From Deltaproteobacteria bacterium (lineage in GTDB: Bacteria > Desulfobacterota > SM23-61), in NCBI GenBank assembly GCA_016234425.1, contig JACRCA010000312.1, forward strand, positions 1 to 19,331: a stretch of 19,331 nt of DNA, given 5' to 3'. Both the position numbers and the translations under genes were made by a program. Shown one piece after another: positions 7,300 through 15,433 of the stretch (position 1 is its first letter; every line of letters starts with the position of its first letter). The notes under the pieces were generated by a model that had not been told where the DNA came from, searched no databases, and worked only from the letters and a program-made list of their open reading frames with translations.

Positions 7300-8412
7300 A
7301 TGAGCACGGTGATAAAGGGCCCGCAAGAATTGGAGAAGGAAGTCATCAAGGCCGATCTCTGCACGCTCTGCGGAGCCTGCGTTGGCCTCTGCCCGTACTT
7401 GCGGGCCCACAAAGGCAAAGTGGTTGTGATGGACAACTGCAATCTCTCGCAGGGAAGGTGTTACTCTTTCTGCCCCCGCACGCCGGCAAACTTGGAGGCC
7501 CTCAATCAATTCATCTTCGGAACCCCTTATCCGGGAGACTCGCTGGGAACTTTTCAGAAGGTAGTCATGGCCAAGTCCTTGGATAAAGAGATTCTTTCCA
7601 AAGGCCAGTACGGAGGAATCACTTCCACTTTAGTGGCTTGGGCCATGAAAAAGAGAATGATTGACGCAGCCATCCTTACCAAAAGAGAAAAGGAACTCCT
7701 TTCCTCAGGAAAGCTGGCCAAGGATAAAAAGCAAGTTTTGGCCTGCGCCGGTTCCAATTACATCGCCTCCCCTACTCTGGAAGCTTTCAACAAGAGCGCC
7801 GGCGGCTCTTACAAAAGGATAGCCGCGGTGGGCATCCCCTGCCAGGTCTTAGCCCTGGGGAAGATGCGCCTTAATCCGCTGGAGAATAAGAACAACATAG
7901 AAAAGCTCAGCCTGGTCATCGGCCTGTTTTGCACATGGGCTCTCTCCTACAGAGAATTTTTCCAGTTCCTCCAGCAAGAAGTGCCGATCAAAAAGATCGC
8001 CAAGATGGACATTCCCCCACCCCCGGCGAATGTCTTTCAGGTGCAGTTACCGGGCGGAGTAAAATCCATTTCTCTGGATCATGTCCGCAATTTCATCCGG
8101 CCAACCTGCACGGTTTGCCTGGACATGACTGCCGAATTCTCCGACCTTTCAGTGGGAGCGGTGGAAGGAATCTCCGGATGGAACACAGTCATCGTGCGCA
8201 CGGCCAAAGGTCAGGAACTACTGGAAGATGCGCGCCGGGCCAGGGCTATCGAGGTGGCTGAAATACCCAAGGCCAATCTCAACCACCTGAAAGAGGCTGC
8301 TCTTCTGAAGAAGAAGAGGGCTCTGGAGAACATCGTGAAACGCACGGGAAGCAAGGAGAATCTTCTTTATCTTCAGGGAGCTGATTCTTTGCGTTCCCTA
8401 TTACCCAGTTAA
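7300..8412 (+). CDS. Coenzyme F420 hydrogenase/dehydrogenase beta subunit family (FrhB-like) iron-sulfur flavoprotein
   Basis: A 370-residue cytosolic electron-transfer protein. A canonical [4Fe-4S] motif C21-x2-C24-x2-C27-x3-C31-P stands at the N-terminus, and a second cysteine set C47/C54/C58-P follows. GQYGGITSTLVAWAM (102-116) corresponds to the glycine-rich region that binds flavin in FrhB relatives. GIPCQV with C181, GLFC with C211 and C270-x2-C273 are further conserved cysteine positions. Family members pass electrons between ferredoxin-type clusters, FAD and an acceptor such as F420 or a partner oxidoreductase. The gene sits 149 bases upstream of iorA on the same strand, so it may serve as redox partner of IorAB. 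Use of F420 itself cannot be inferred. AGAGG at 7285-7289 supports the ATG, with a long spacing. Confidence 0.85.
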   Translation: MSTVIKGPQELEKEVIKADLCTLCGACVGLCPYLRAHKGKVVVMDNCNLSQGRCYSFCPRTPANLEALNQFIFGTPYPGDSLGTFQKVVMAKSLDKEILSKGQYGGITSTLVAWAMKKRMIDAAILTKREKELLSSGKLAKDKKQVLACAGSNYIASPTLEAFNKSAGGSYKRIAAVGIPCQVLALGKMRLNPLENKNNIEKLSLVIGLFCTWALSYREFFQFLQQEVPIKKIAKMDIPPPPANVFQVQLPGGVKSISLDHVRNFIRPTCTVCLDMTAEFSDLSVGAVEGISGWNTVIVRTAKGQELLEDARRARAIEVAEIPKANLNHLKEAALLKKKRALENIVKRTGSKENLLYLQGADSLRSLLPS

Positions 8413-8422
8413 AAAATTTTTT

Positions 8423-8541
8423 TCACCGCGGAGATCGCAGAGGACGCCGAGATGCAATAAGGATCAGAAGGCGAAATTCGTTTTTTACTTTTTGATATTT
8501 ATTTTTTATATTCTCTGCGCTCTCTGCGCGCTCTGTGGTTA
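8423..8541. repeat. Intergenic inverted repeat, copy 2 (CTCTGTGGTT family)
   Basis: The left arm starts TCACCGCGGAGATCGCAGAG (from 8423) and the right arm ends CGCGCTCTGTGGTTA (to 8541). They pair imperfectly over about 28 bases, separated by an AT-rich centre. The outer ACC-x-C-x-GAG and internal CGCAGAG units are shared with the copy at 5519-5601. The element fills the gap between the FrhB-like gene and iorA and ends 20 bases before the iorA start. Confidence 0.7.
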
Positions 8542-8561
8542 ATATTTATTTGGAGAAAAAG

Positions 8562-10475
8562 ATGTCCGTAATTAAGAAAAATGCTCCGGGAACCAGCGAG
8601 CTCTTGATGGGCAACGAGGCCATTGCCCGTGGTGCTCTGGAAGCCGGCGTGCAGTTTGCCGCCGCCTATCCTGGAAATCCTTCTTCCGAGATTATCGGGA
8701 CCCTCGCCCAGGTGGCCCGGGAGATGGAGATATATGTGGAATGGTCGGTAAATGAAAAAGTAGCCATCGAGGCTGCTGCCTCTGCTTCCTTCTCTGGCCT
8801 GCGGGCCATCAGCGCCATGAAGCAGAACGGCGTGAACGTGGCCTCGGATTTCATTCTCAATCTCAATCTTTCTGGAGTGGGCAGTGGTGGGTTGGTTCTG
8901 GTGGCGGCCGATGACCCCGCCGCCCTTTCCTCCACGAACGAGGAAGACTCTCGCTTCATTGCCAAACTTGGAGACCTTCCTTTACTGGAGCCAGCCACTT
9001 TTCAGGAAGCCAAAGACATGACCAAGTGGGCCTTTGAGCTTTCTGAGTCTATCAACAGCCTGGTGATCATCCGCAGCGTCTCGCGCATCTCCCATGCCCG
9101 GGGCAACGTCGTATTGGGTGAACTCCCCCAAGAGAAGAGAACGGCTCGTTACGATACCTCCAAGATCTTCATCCCTGTGGCCGCTCCCTTGCGGCATCTG
9201 GCCCTTCACCTCAAGCAGGGCAAGGTGCGGGAGAGGTATGAATCCTCCCTCTTCAACTGGTATGTCGGCCCGGACAACCCCGAGCTTTTAATGATCACCT
9301 CTGGCAGCGGCTGGTTCTATTCACTGGAGGCGGTCAATACTCTGAACTTAAAAGATCGTGTAGGCATTCTCAAGATCGGAACGACCTGGCCCCTTCCCTC
9401 GAAACTTTTGGCCAAGCACATGGCCAAAGTGAAGCGGGTGCTTTTTGTAGAAGAAGTAGATCCATTCTTAGAGAATAATGTAAAGGAACTGGCTGCCGAG
9501 TGGTCGCCGGAGGTTGGCTCCTGGACATTCTACGGGAAGAGCTCGGGGCATGTCCATCCTTTCGGGGAGATCAATCCGGATTTGATCATCAATGCCGTAT
9601 CGAAGGTGATGGACAAACCTTATTCCCCGAGAGAAAAGGGATACGGGCAAAAAGCCACGGAGATGACCAAAGCCCTGGTGCCAAACCGCGACCTCGGTTT
9701 CTGCGCCGGCTGCCCCCATCGAGCCACTTTCTGGGCCATCAAATCTGCGCTCAAGCTCGACGGGCGAGGAGGGTTTGTTACCGGAGATATTGGTTGCTAC
9801 TCTCTCGGACTGGGGCCAGCCGGGTTTTTCCAGCTCAAAACCATGCATGCCATGGGATCGGGGGCAGGATTAGCCACTGGCTTTGGCCAATTACACAAGT
9901 TTGGATTTGACCAGCCCGTGCTCTCGGTCTGCGGCGATTCCACTTTCTACCATGCCGCCATCCCGGCATTGATCAACGGCGTTTACAACAAATCCAATTT
10001 CGTCATGGTCGTTCTGGATAACAGCGCTACAGCCATGACCGGCTTCCAGCCCCATGCCGGAACTGGCGAGACCGCAACCGGTTCTCCCGCTGCAATCGTA
10101 GACATCGACAAACTCTGTTCGGCTCTGGGCATTCGAGTGGAGACCTGCGACCCTTTCGACCTTCGGGATACAACGGAGAGAATCCTGGACCTGATCAATG
10201 ATAAAGGTGGGGTCCGCGTGCTCATTTCCCGCCGGAAATGCGCCCTGGTCAAGGCCAAAGAGGAGAAGGCCGCCTATAAAGTTTATGTGGACCCGGAAAA
10301 ATGCCTGGGCGAGTCTTGCGGCTGCGCCCGCTTGTGCACCCGGATTTTTAAGTGCCCGGGGTTGATCTGGAACAAGGAAAAAGGCAAATCCCAGATGGAC
10401 GAAGCCATCTGCACAGGGTGCGGCCTCTGCGCGGATATTTGTCCTGAGTCTGCCATCATCAGAGAGGAAAATTAG
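8562..10475 (+). CDS. iorA: Indolepyruvate ferredoxin oxidoreductase, alpha subunit
   Basis: A 637-residue catalytic subunit that, with IorB, oxidatively decarboxylates arylpyruvates (indolepyruvate, phenylpyruvate) or related 2-oxo acids to acyl-CoA, CO2 and reduced ferredoxin. The ATG at 8562 has GGAG six bases upstream; the GTG nine codons earlier lies in the intergenic repeat and is rejected. Domains in order: an N-terminal pyrimidine-binding module with AAYPGNPSSEI; FCAGCPHRATFW, typical of IorA; the TPP-binding segment CGDSTFYHAAIPALINGVY ending in VVLDN; and a C-terminal ferredoxin domain with cysteines 581, 586, 588, 592 and 598 and then C617-x2-C620-x2-C623-x3-C627-P, enough for two [4Fe-4S] clusters. 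iorB follows after one base. Substrate range is assumed from the family. Confidence 0.95.
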   Translation: MSVIKKNAPGTSELLMGNEAIARGALEAGVQFAAAYPGNPSSEIIGTLAQVAREMEIYVEWSVNEKVAIEAAASASFSGLRAISAMKQNGVNVASDFILNLNLSGVGSGGLVLVAADDPAALSSTNEEDSRFIAKLGDLPLLEPATFQEAKDMTKWAFELSESINSLVIIRSVSRISHARGNVVLGELPQEKRTARYDTSKIFIPVAAPLRHLALHLKQGKVRERYESSLFNWYVGPDNPELLMITSGSGWFYSLEAVNTLNLKDRVGILKIGTTWPLPSKLLAKHMAKVKRVLFVEEVDPFLENNVKELAAEWSPEVGSWTFYGKSSGHVHPFGEINPDLIINAVSKVMDKPYSPREKGYGQKATEMTKALVPNRDLGFCAGCPHRATFWAIKSALKLDGRGGFVTGDIGCYSLGLGPAGFFQLKTMHAMGSGAGLATGFGQLHKFGFDQPVLSVCGDSTFYHAAIPALINGVYNKSNFVMVVLDNSATAMTGFQPHAGTGETATGSPAAIVDIDKLCSALGIRVETCDPFDLRDTTERILDLINDKGGVRVLISRRKCALVKAKEEKAAYKVYVDPEKCLGESCGCARLCTRIFKCPGLIWNKEKGKSQMDEAICTGCGLCADICPESAIIREEN

Positions 10476-10476
10476 G

Positions 10477-11091
10477 ATGACCCTTTCTAAGGACCCGTTG
10501 AACCTGATCATTACCGGCGTGGGGGGGCAGGGCAATGTTTTGGCTTCCCAGCTCATCGGCCGGGCGCTGGTGCGAGAGAATTTCTACGTGACCATCGGAG
10601 AGACTTACGGGGCTTCCCAGAGGGGTGGGGCGGTGATGAGCCACCTGCGAATATCCAGGCAATCTCAGCACAGCCCTCTCATTCCCGAAGGGCAGGCTGA
10701 CATCGTGGTGGCTCTGGAGCCCGTGGAAGCCTTGCGTGTCATCGGCCAGTACGGGAACCCTTCTGTTTCTGCGGTGGTCAATTCGCGGCCCATTTACCCC
10801 ACCGCTGTGACTGTCGGGGATGCAGAATATCCATCCTTTGAGAAAATCCAGGAAACCATCCGCGATCTGGCTAAAAAAGCCTGGTTCGTCGATGCCACAG
10901 AAATCGCCCTTGCTTTGGGCTCGCCCATCTTCACGAACATCATCATGGTGGGGGCTCTGGTGGGGACTGACCTTCTTCCCTTGTCCCAGAGGGCCTTCGA
11001 AGAAATTATCAAAGAGAGTTCCCCCGGAGCGCAACTCTCTGATAATCTTAAGGCCTTTCGGCGCGGCTTGGAAAAGACTCAAGGAATCTAA
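10477..11091 (+). CDS. iorB: Indolepyruvate ferredoxin oxidoreductase, beta subunit
   Basis: A 204-residue gamma-type subunit of 2-oxoacid:ferredoxin oxidoreductases that binds the CoA-side of the reaction and completes the active complex with IorA. The N-terminus NLIITGVGGQGNVLASQLIG has the G-x-GGQG loop of the family. GETYGASQRGGAVMSHLRIS (about residues 41-60) is the second conserved block, and ADIVVALEPVEALR the third. It starts one base after the iorA stop, with AGAGAGG upstream, so the two are surely co-translated. A strong hairpin lies about 65 bases after the stop. Length is normal for the family and no defect is visible. Confidence 0.95.
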   Translation: MTLSKDPLNLIITGVGGQGNVLASQLIGRALVRENFYVTIGETYGASQRGGAVMSHLRISRQSQHSPLIPEGQADIVVALEPVEALRVIGQYGNPSVSAVVNSRPIYPTAVTVGDAEYPSFEKIQETIRDLAKKAWFVDATEIALALGSPIFTNIIMVGALVGTDLLPLSQRAFEEIIKESSPGAQLSDNLKAFRRGLEKTQGI

Positions 11092-11154
11092 GAAAACCTT
11101 CCTGAAGGATAGGAGAGCAATAGAAGGGTAGCCGAATTAGCCGGCAGGATATCA

Positions 11155-11195
11155 AAAAGGGGCTTTTCGCCCAGTCCAGCGATAAAGCCCCTTTT
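11155..11195. terminator. Shared bidirectional intrinsic terminator
   Basis: The arms AAAAGGGGCTTT (11155-11166) and AAAGCCCCTTTT (11184-11195) are perfectly complementary with a 17-base loop. They give a GC core with A-rich and T-rich flanks that can end transcription from iorB on the plus strand and from the ferritin-like gene on the minus strand. Confidence 0.8.
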
Positions 11196-11216
11196 CTGTT
11201 TCCTTAAAACGAATGA

Positions 11217-11663
11217 TCAAACTTCTTCGAGCATGGTGGTGAATAGATCGTGATGCTCTTCTTCCTCCTCCAGAATTTCTTTGAACAAAAAGGCTGTGGT
11301 GACGTCTGCTTCTTTTTGCGCCTGTTCAATAATCCCCTTATACATCTTGATGGCTTCTTCTTCTGCTTTCGTATCTAATTCTAAAAACTCCTTCAGGCTA
11401 CTTCCGACACTGATGGGTGCGGGCTTGGTAGTCGGAGTTCCCGTGAGATACCATAGCCTCTCGGCGATCTTCTCGGCATGTTTCATTTCGGCAATGGCCG
11501 TCTGCTTGAACTGGTTCTGCACGGCGACCCCCTTGACTCCCACAACCTGCACATGCTGCCACATGTACTGGATGCTCACCTGAATTTCTCTGGCAATGGC
11601 CTCATTCAACATCTGCTTTAACTTGTCACTCACCTTGGTCGCTGGTTCCAACGAAACTGCCAT
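11217..11663 (-). CDS. Ferritin-like / bacterioferritin-like diiron protein
   Basis: A 148-residue four-helix-bundle protein of the ferritin-like superfamily, probably handling iron storage or peroxide and oxygen protection in the cytosol. The carboxylate and histidine ligands of a diiron site are visible: E26 in NEAIAREIQVSIQY on helix A, E59-x2-H62 in AEMKHAEKIAERL, E103 in KAEEEAIKMY, and E134-x2-H137 in EEEEEHHD. The start is well supported by GAGGAGGT before the ATG. The gene converges with iorB across a shared terminator. It lies just downstream of a truncated response regulator, and its likely promoter sits within that remnant, so it may be a replacement or arrival at a deletion junction. 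In an anaerobe such a protein would suit protection of Fe-S enzymes such as IorAB; this is inference. Confidence 0.85.
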   Translation of the reverse strand: MAVSLEPATKVSDKLKQMLNEAIAREIQVSIQYMWQHVQVVGVKGVAVQNQFKQTAIAEMKHAEKIAERLWYLTGTPTTKPAPISVGSSLKEFLELDTKAEEEAIKMYKGIIEQAQKEADVTTAFLFKEILEEEEEHHDLFTTMLEEV

Positions 11664-11699
11664 ATTTCTTACCTCCTCATAGAATTTTGGGCTAAAGGC

Positions 11700-11834
11700 C
11701 TATATTTTTATTATTATGCCGAAGAAAATAAAAAACAATATTATTTTTTCATACCCCTTCTCCTCCAGCATTTCCTTCAACATGGCTCGTACCTGATCAC
11801 CATCCTCTATGACGAAAATGCGTGCTCTATTCAA
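11700..11834 (-). pseudogene. Truncated response regulator (receiver domain N-terminus only)
   Basis: Read from a TTG (11834-11832) that overlaps the kinase stop codon, with GGGGAGAAGGAAAG upstream, this 44-codon frame begins ARIFVIEDGDQVRAMLKEML and continues EEKGYE. That is the first strand, acidic pair (E10, D11) and first helix of a CheY-like receiver domain. From about residue 30 it turns into a low-complexity stretch rich in I and F, and stops at 11700-11702, before the phosphoacceptor aspartate. A full response regulator was evidently once encoded directly after the kinase and has been cut, with the ferritin-like gene now following. The short peptide cannot act as a receiver. Confidence 0.75.
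11710..11738 (-). promoter_or_regulatory. Candidate promoter for the ferritin-like gene
   Basis: On the minus strand TTGTTT (11738-11733) and AATAAT (11715-11710) are separated by 17 bases. This places a transcription start near 11703, about 40 bases before the ATG at 11663. The site lies inside the low-complexity tail of the truncated response regulator. Confidence 0.35.
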
Positions 11835-14800
11835 CTTTCCTTCTCCCCCTTATGATCCAGCACCCTCCGGACGGTCCTGGCCAGGTCGCCCATCACCAGA
11901 GGCTTCATGACAAACTTTCGAATACCTATCTCCTTCGCCTTCTCCTCCGAGATGTATTCACTAAAACCCGTGCAGAGGATGATGGGAATACCAGGCCGAA
12001 TGCGCATCATCTCTCGAGCCAACTTATCCCCCGTCATGTTGGGCATGGTCATATCTGTGATGACCAAGTCAAATTGCCCCGCCTTTGCGCGGAATAGCTC
12101 CAGAGCCTCAATGCTGCTTGTCCGGACACTCACTTTATAACCCAGGTGCTCCAGCATCCGCTTGCCTATATCTGCCAGGGCCTGCTCGTCGTCGATAAAA
12201 AGGATGCTTTCATACCTTCCCATAGGAAAGGGTTCGATCCTCTGAATATCTGCAACCTCTTTGGCGTGTTCAATTCTGGGAAGATAAACCTGGAAGGTGG
12301 TTCCTTTCCCCGGCTCACTATAAACCGTTATTTCACCCTCATGGCTTTTGACGATCCCATGGACCACGGCCAATCCTAAGCCACTTCCTTCGCCCACCTG
12401 CTTGGTGGTGAAATAAGGGTTAAAGATCTTCGCTAAGATGTCAGGAGACATACCATGGCCGGTGTCGCTCACGGACAGTCTTACATAGGACCCTGGATGG
12501 ATGTCCGGGTAGCGGGCAGCGACGACTGCATCGATATCGACTTTGCTGAGGCCTATCTCTAAGAGGCCCCCGTTCTCCCTCATGGCATGAGCCGCATTGG
12601 TACAGAGGTTCATCAACACCTGGTGGATCTGGGTGGGGTTCGTGTTAATGACGAGTGTATCCCTTTCTATTTGCTGCCGGATTTCAATGTTAGAAGGTAA
12701 AGAGGCTCTGAGAAGCTTGATGGTTTCTTTGACAATGGAAGCTATCTCCATTGGTTTTCTCTCTTCACTCTTCTGGCGGCTGAAGGCAAGGATCTGTCGC
12801 ACCAGATCCTTGGCTCGCCGGCTGGCTTTGAGTGCTTCCTTCAATTTATCATTTGCTTTAGAGTTTTCTGGAAGGTCCCAGATAGCCAGTTCCGTATAAC
12901 CCATAATGGCTGCCAAGATATTGTTAAAGTCATGGGCAATACCCGCAGCCAGCTGACCAATCGCCTCAAGTTTTTGAGCCTGGGCTAGCTGACCCTCTAA
13001 ATTCTTTCGTTCAGTGATGTCACGAGAATTGACAATAATCACTGGGCTTCCAGAATCATCGAACATGCTCATGCCAATGGATTGAAAGATACGCCATGAG
13101 CCATCAGAATGCTTCAGCCGGTGTTCTATGGACGATGGAATCTCCTGTCTATGATTTTGGAGAATTTTATTGACGAACTCCTTCACCGAGGGTAAATCAT
13201 TTGGATGCACAGACTGAAAAACATTCCACCCAATCTGGTATTCTGATTGATACCCAAGAATGCGTTTGACTGAAGGGCTGACGTAGGAAATGTTTTGGTT
13301 TCTATCTATGGTTATGATGATGTCCGAGGAATTTTCGATGAGCGAACGAAAATGCTCCTCGCTACGTTTCAGCTGCTCCTCTGCTCGCTTGCGGTCAAGG
13401 AAAAGCTGGACATTAGCGATAGCTCCAGCAATCTGATTACCAACTTTTTCTGCCAGTCTCAGATCCATCTCGGTATAAGCATTTGTTTTGAAAGAACGAA
13501 TATGCAGCACTCCTATCGCCTGATCTTTCGAGACCAAAGGAACTACCATCATCGATCGAAATCCAGCCTGGAAATAGGGTAAGGCTCCCGGAAATGCATC
13601 CACGACTTCTTCCAAGTTTTCTTCCTGAACGAGCATGCTCGATCGAGTACGCATGACTCTTTCCGAGGTTGTGCCGACCATGGGGATGATATCTCCCGCT
13701 TTCCGATCGGCCATCTCAAAACCCCAGACATAGGCGGTGGTTAAGTTGCTTTCTTCGAGATTACCAATGGCGATCGAAATCCGATCACCGGGGATGAGTT
13801 TACGCACTTCCTCAGCAAAACGATCATACACCTCCTCGATTTTGAGGGTCGAGCTGATGATTCGCCCAATCTCGGCTACGATGGCATTTTCTTGCGCCAG
13901 CCGTCTGGCCTCTTCTTCACTCCTTCTCAGGGCCTCCTGCGCTTGCTTTCTCTCAGTTATGTCAATGCCTGTACCCAATATCCAGGGCTGGCCATCTTGT
14001 GAGGAAGGGAGGGGCGTGCAGCGCCATTCAATGAGTCGCTCCTCACCTGATTTCGTTATCCAGGGATTTTCATGAGGGGCTCTCACTTCAGGGGCGTATG
14101 GATCAGAAAACCGCTTCTGTACCAGAGGTACCCACTCTGGCGGGAGGAACAATTTCGGGATAGTGTTCCCGATAACTTCCTCACGCTTGTATCCGGTAAG
14201 TTCCTCACAAGCACGGTTGAACAGGCGAATGCGACCCTCTGGATTGGTGAGCACAATCAAACTGGGGGCCGTCTCCACAACTGTTTCCAGAGCTTGTCGG
14301 TTTTCTTGCAGAGCTTCTTCAGCTTTCTTGCGCTCAGACTCGCGCTGTTGGAGGGATGCCGCCATCTCATCAAAGGCGCGGGCCAGCTGGCTCAATTCTC
14401 CTTCCCCATAAGTTACTCCAGTGCGCACACTCAAATCACCAGCGCCCAGTCCCTTCGCTGCGCTCACAAGCTTACTCATGCGCCGACGAACTAACAGATC
14501 ACCTCCAATCCAGGCAATAGCAAGCGCCATGAGGCTGATAAACGCTAACAAGATAAGGTTGCGGCTCAAAAGGCGGTTAACCTGGGCAAAGGCTACCGAA
14601 GCAGGGATGCCAATTTTTACATATATTCTTCCAGCATGTACCGGGCCGCCAAATGCGGTGAAGGCATACAGGCGTTGAACCCCGTCCATGCCAGTAGCTT
14701 CCGTCATGCCTTCACCTTGAGATCCAATAGCCTTGAATAGGAATTCTTCCTTCATGCTCCTGCCGACCCACTTCTCTGGTTCAGGATGGCGAGCTAAGAT

Positions 14801-15412
14801 CAAGCCATTGTGATTCACTACAGTGAGCGTCGAACCTGGAGGCAAATCTGCTTTGGCAGCGAGTTGGCTAAGCCAGTCCAGACTCAATGCCACATAAACC
14901 ACGGCCTTTACCTTACCTGCTTCATCGAGGACTGGGTAGCCGAAATTCACGACAGGCTTGCCAACAATGCGACCAATCTGATAATCGCCAATGGCGAAGT
15001 TGCGGGTTTGAAGAGCGAGCTGAAAATAAGAACGATCAGCGATGTTGACCGGTTGATCCATGGGGACGGCGCTGGCAAATATACTACCATCTGGCTTTGC
15101 CGCTCCGATGTTGAGGTACCACGGGTATTGTTTGAGAAGATCGGCAAAGAGCGAACAGCAAAAAGCTGAATCACATTTGCGCACCTGGGGTAACTGAGCC
15201 AGCGTATAAAGTAAATGACGTCCCCCCTCAATTAGCTCATTCTGGCTGTTGGACAAGAGCCGTGCCAGCCGTAATGCTTCTTCTTTCGCCTGAGTGGCTG
15301 CTATCCGTCGTTGTTCCAGACCCGAATAGAGCGTTACCCCCAACGCCGGAATAATTGCGCAAAGAACGAGTAAAATCAGACGGAAACGCATGCTAAAGAA
15401 AAAGCGGTACAT
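11831..15412 (-). CDS. Hybrid sensor histidine kinase (dCache-HAMP-PAS-GAF-PAS-HisKA-HATPase-REC)
   Basis: A 1193-residue inner-membrane sensor kinase. Transmembrane segments at about 11-30 and 285-308 enclose a periplasmic region of about 250 residues that looks like a double-Cache ligand sensor. A HAMP linker (about 309-360) follows, then PAS/PAC (375-487), GAF (508-675), a second PAS/PAC (683-803), and a histidine kinase core with H827 in GIAHDFNNILAAI, an N-box near N939, DTGHGM and GEGSGLGLA ATP-lid motifs. A C-terminal receiver runs from 1070, with acidic pair DD, phosphoacceptor D1120 in VITDMTMPNMTG, and K1170. The start is backed by AGAAGGA. It is preceded by a small HTH gene 21 bases away and followed by a response regulator remnant, so its output partner now has to be encoded elsewhere. 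Cache sensors often bind small organic acids, which would suit the nearby catabolic genes. Confidence 0.93.
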   Translation of the reverse strand: MYRFFFSMRFRLILLVLCAIIPALGVTLYSGLEQRRIAATQAKEEALRLARLLSNSQNELIEGGRHLLYTLAQLPQVRKCDSAFCCSLFADLLKQYPWYLNIGAAKPDGSIFASAVPMDQPVNIADRSYFQLALQTRNFAIGDYQIGRIVGKPVVNFGYPVLDEAGKVKAVVYVALSLDWLSQLAAKADLPPGSTLTVVNHNGLILARHPEPEKWVGRSMKEEFLFKAIGSQGEGMTEATGMDGVQRLYAFTAFGGPVHAGRIYVKIGIPASVAFAQVNRLLSRNLILLAFISLMALAIAWIGGDLLVRRRMSKLVSAAKGLGAGDLSVRTGVTYGEGELSQLARAFDEMAASLQQRESERKKAEEALQENRQALETVVETAPSLIVLTNPEGRIRLFNRACEELTGYKREEVIGNTIPKLFLPPEWVPLVQKRFSDPYAPEVRAPHENPWITKSGEERLIEWRCTPLPSSQDGQPWILGTGIDITERKQAQEALRRSEEEARRLAQENAIVAEIGRIISSTLKIEEVYDRFAEEVRKLIPGDRISIAIGNLEESNLTTAYVWGFEMADRKAGDIIPMVGTTSERVMRTRSSMLVQEENLEEVVDAFPGALPYFQAGFRSMMVVPLVSKDQAIGVLHIRSFKTNAYTEMDLRLAEKVGNQIAGAIANVQLFLDRKRAEEQLKRSEEHFRSLIENSSDIIITIDRNQNISYVSPSVKRILGYQSEYQIGWNVFQSVHPNDLPSVKEFVNKILQNHRQEIPSSIEHRLKHSDGSWRIFQSIGMSMFDDSGSPVIIVNSRDITERKNLEGQLAQAQKLEAIGQLAAGIAHDFNNILAAIMGYTELAIWDLPENSKANDKLKEALKASRRAKDLVRQILAFSRQKSEERKPMEIASIVKETIKLLRASLPSNIEIRQQIERDTLVINTNPTQIHQVLMNLCTNAAHAMRENGGLLEIGLSKVDIDAVVAARYPDIHPGSYVRLSVSDTGHGMSPDILAKIFNPYFTTKQVGEGSGLGLAVVHGIVKSHEGEITVYSEPGKGTTFQVYLPRIEHAKEVADIQRIEPFPMGRYESILFIDDEQALADIGKRMLEHLGYKVSVRTSSIEALELFRAKAGQFDLVITDMTMPNMTGDKLAREMMRIRPGIPIILCTGFSEYISEEKAKEIGIRKFVMKPLVMGDLARTVRRVLDHKGEKES

Positions 15413-15433
15413 GGATTCCTTCTAAATCCACCT

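Noticed and set aside
8535..8561. GTG start for iorA nine codons upstream
   Set aside because: The GTG is part of the intergenic repeat and has no ribosome site; GGAG precedes the ATG at 8562 at normal spacing.
9891..10556. Open frame of 221 codons on the minus strand inside iorA/iorB
   Set aside because: It lies antisense to two clear, conserved genes in GC-rich coding sequence, has no ribosome site of note and shows no recognisable motif; it is a shadow of codon bias.
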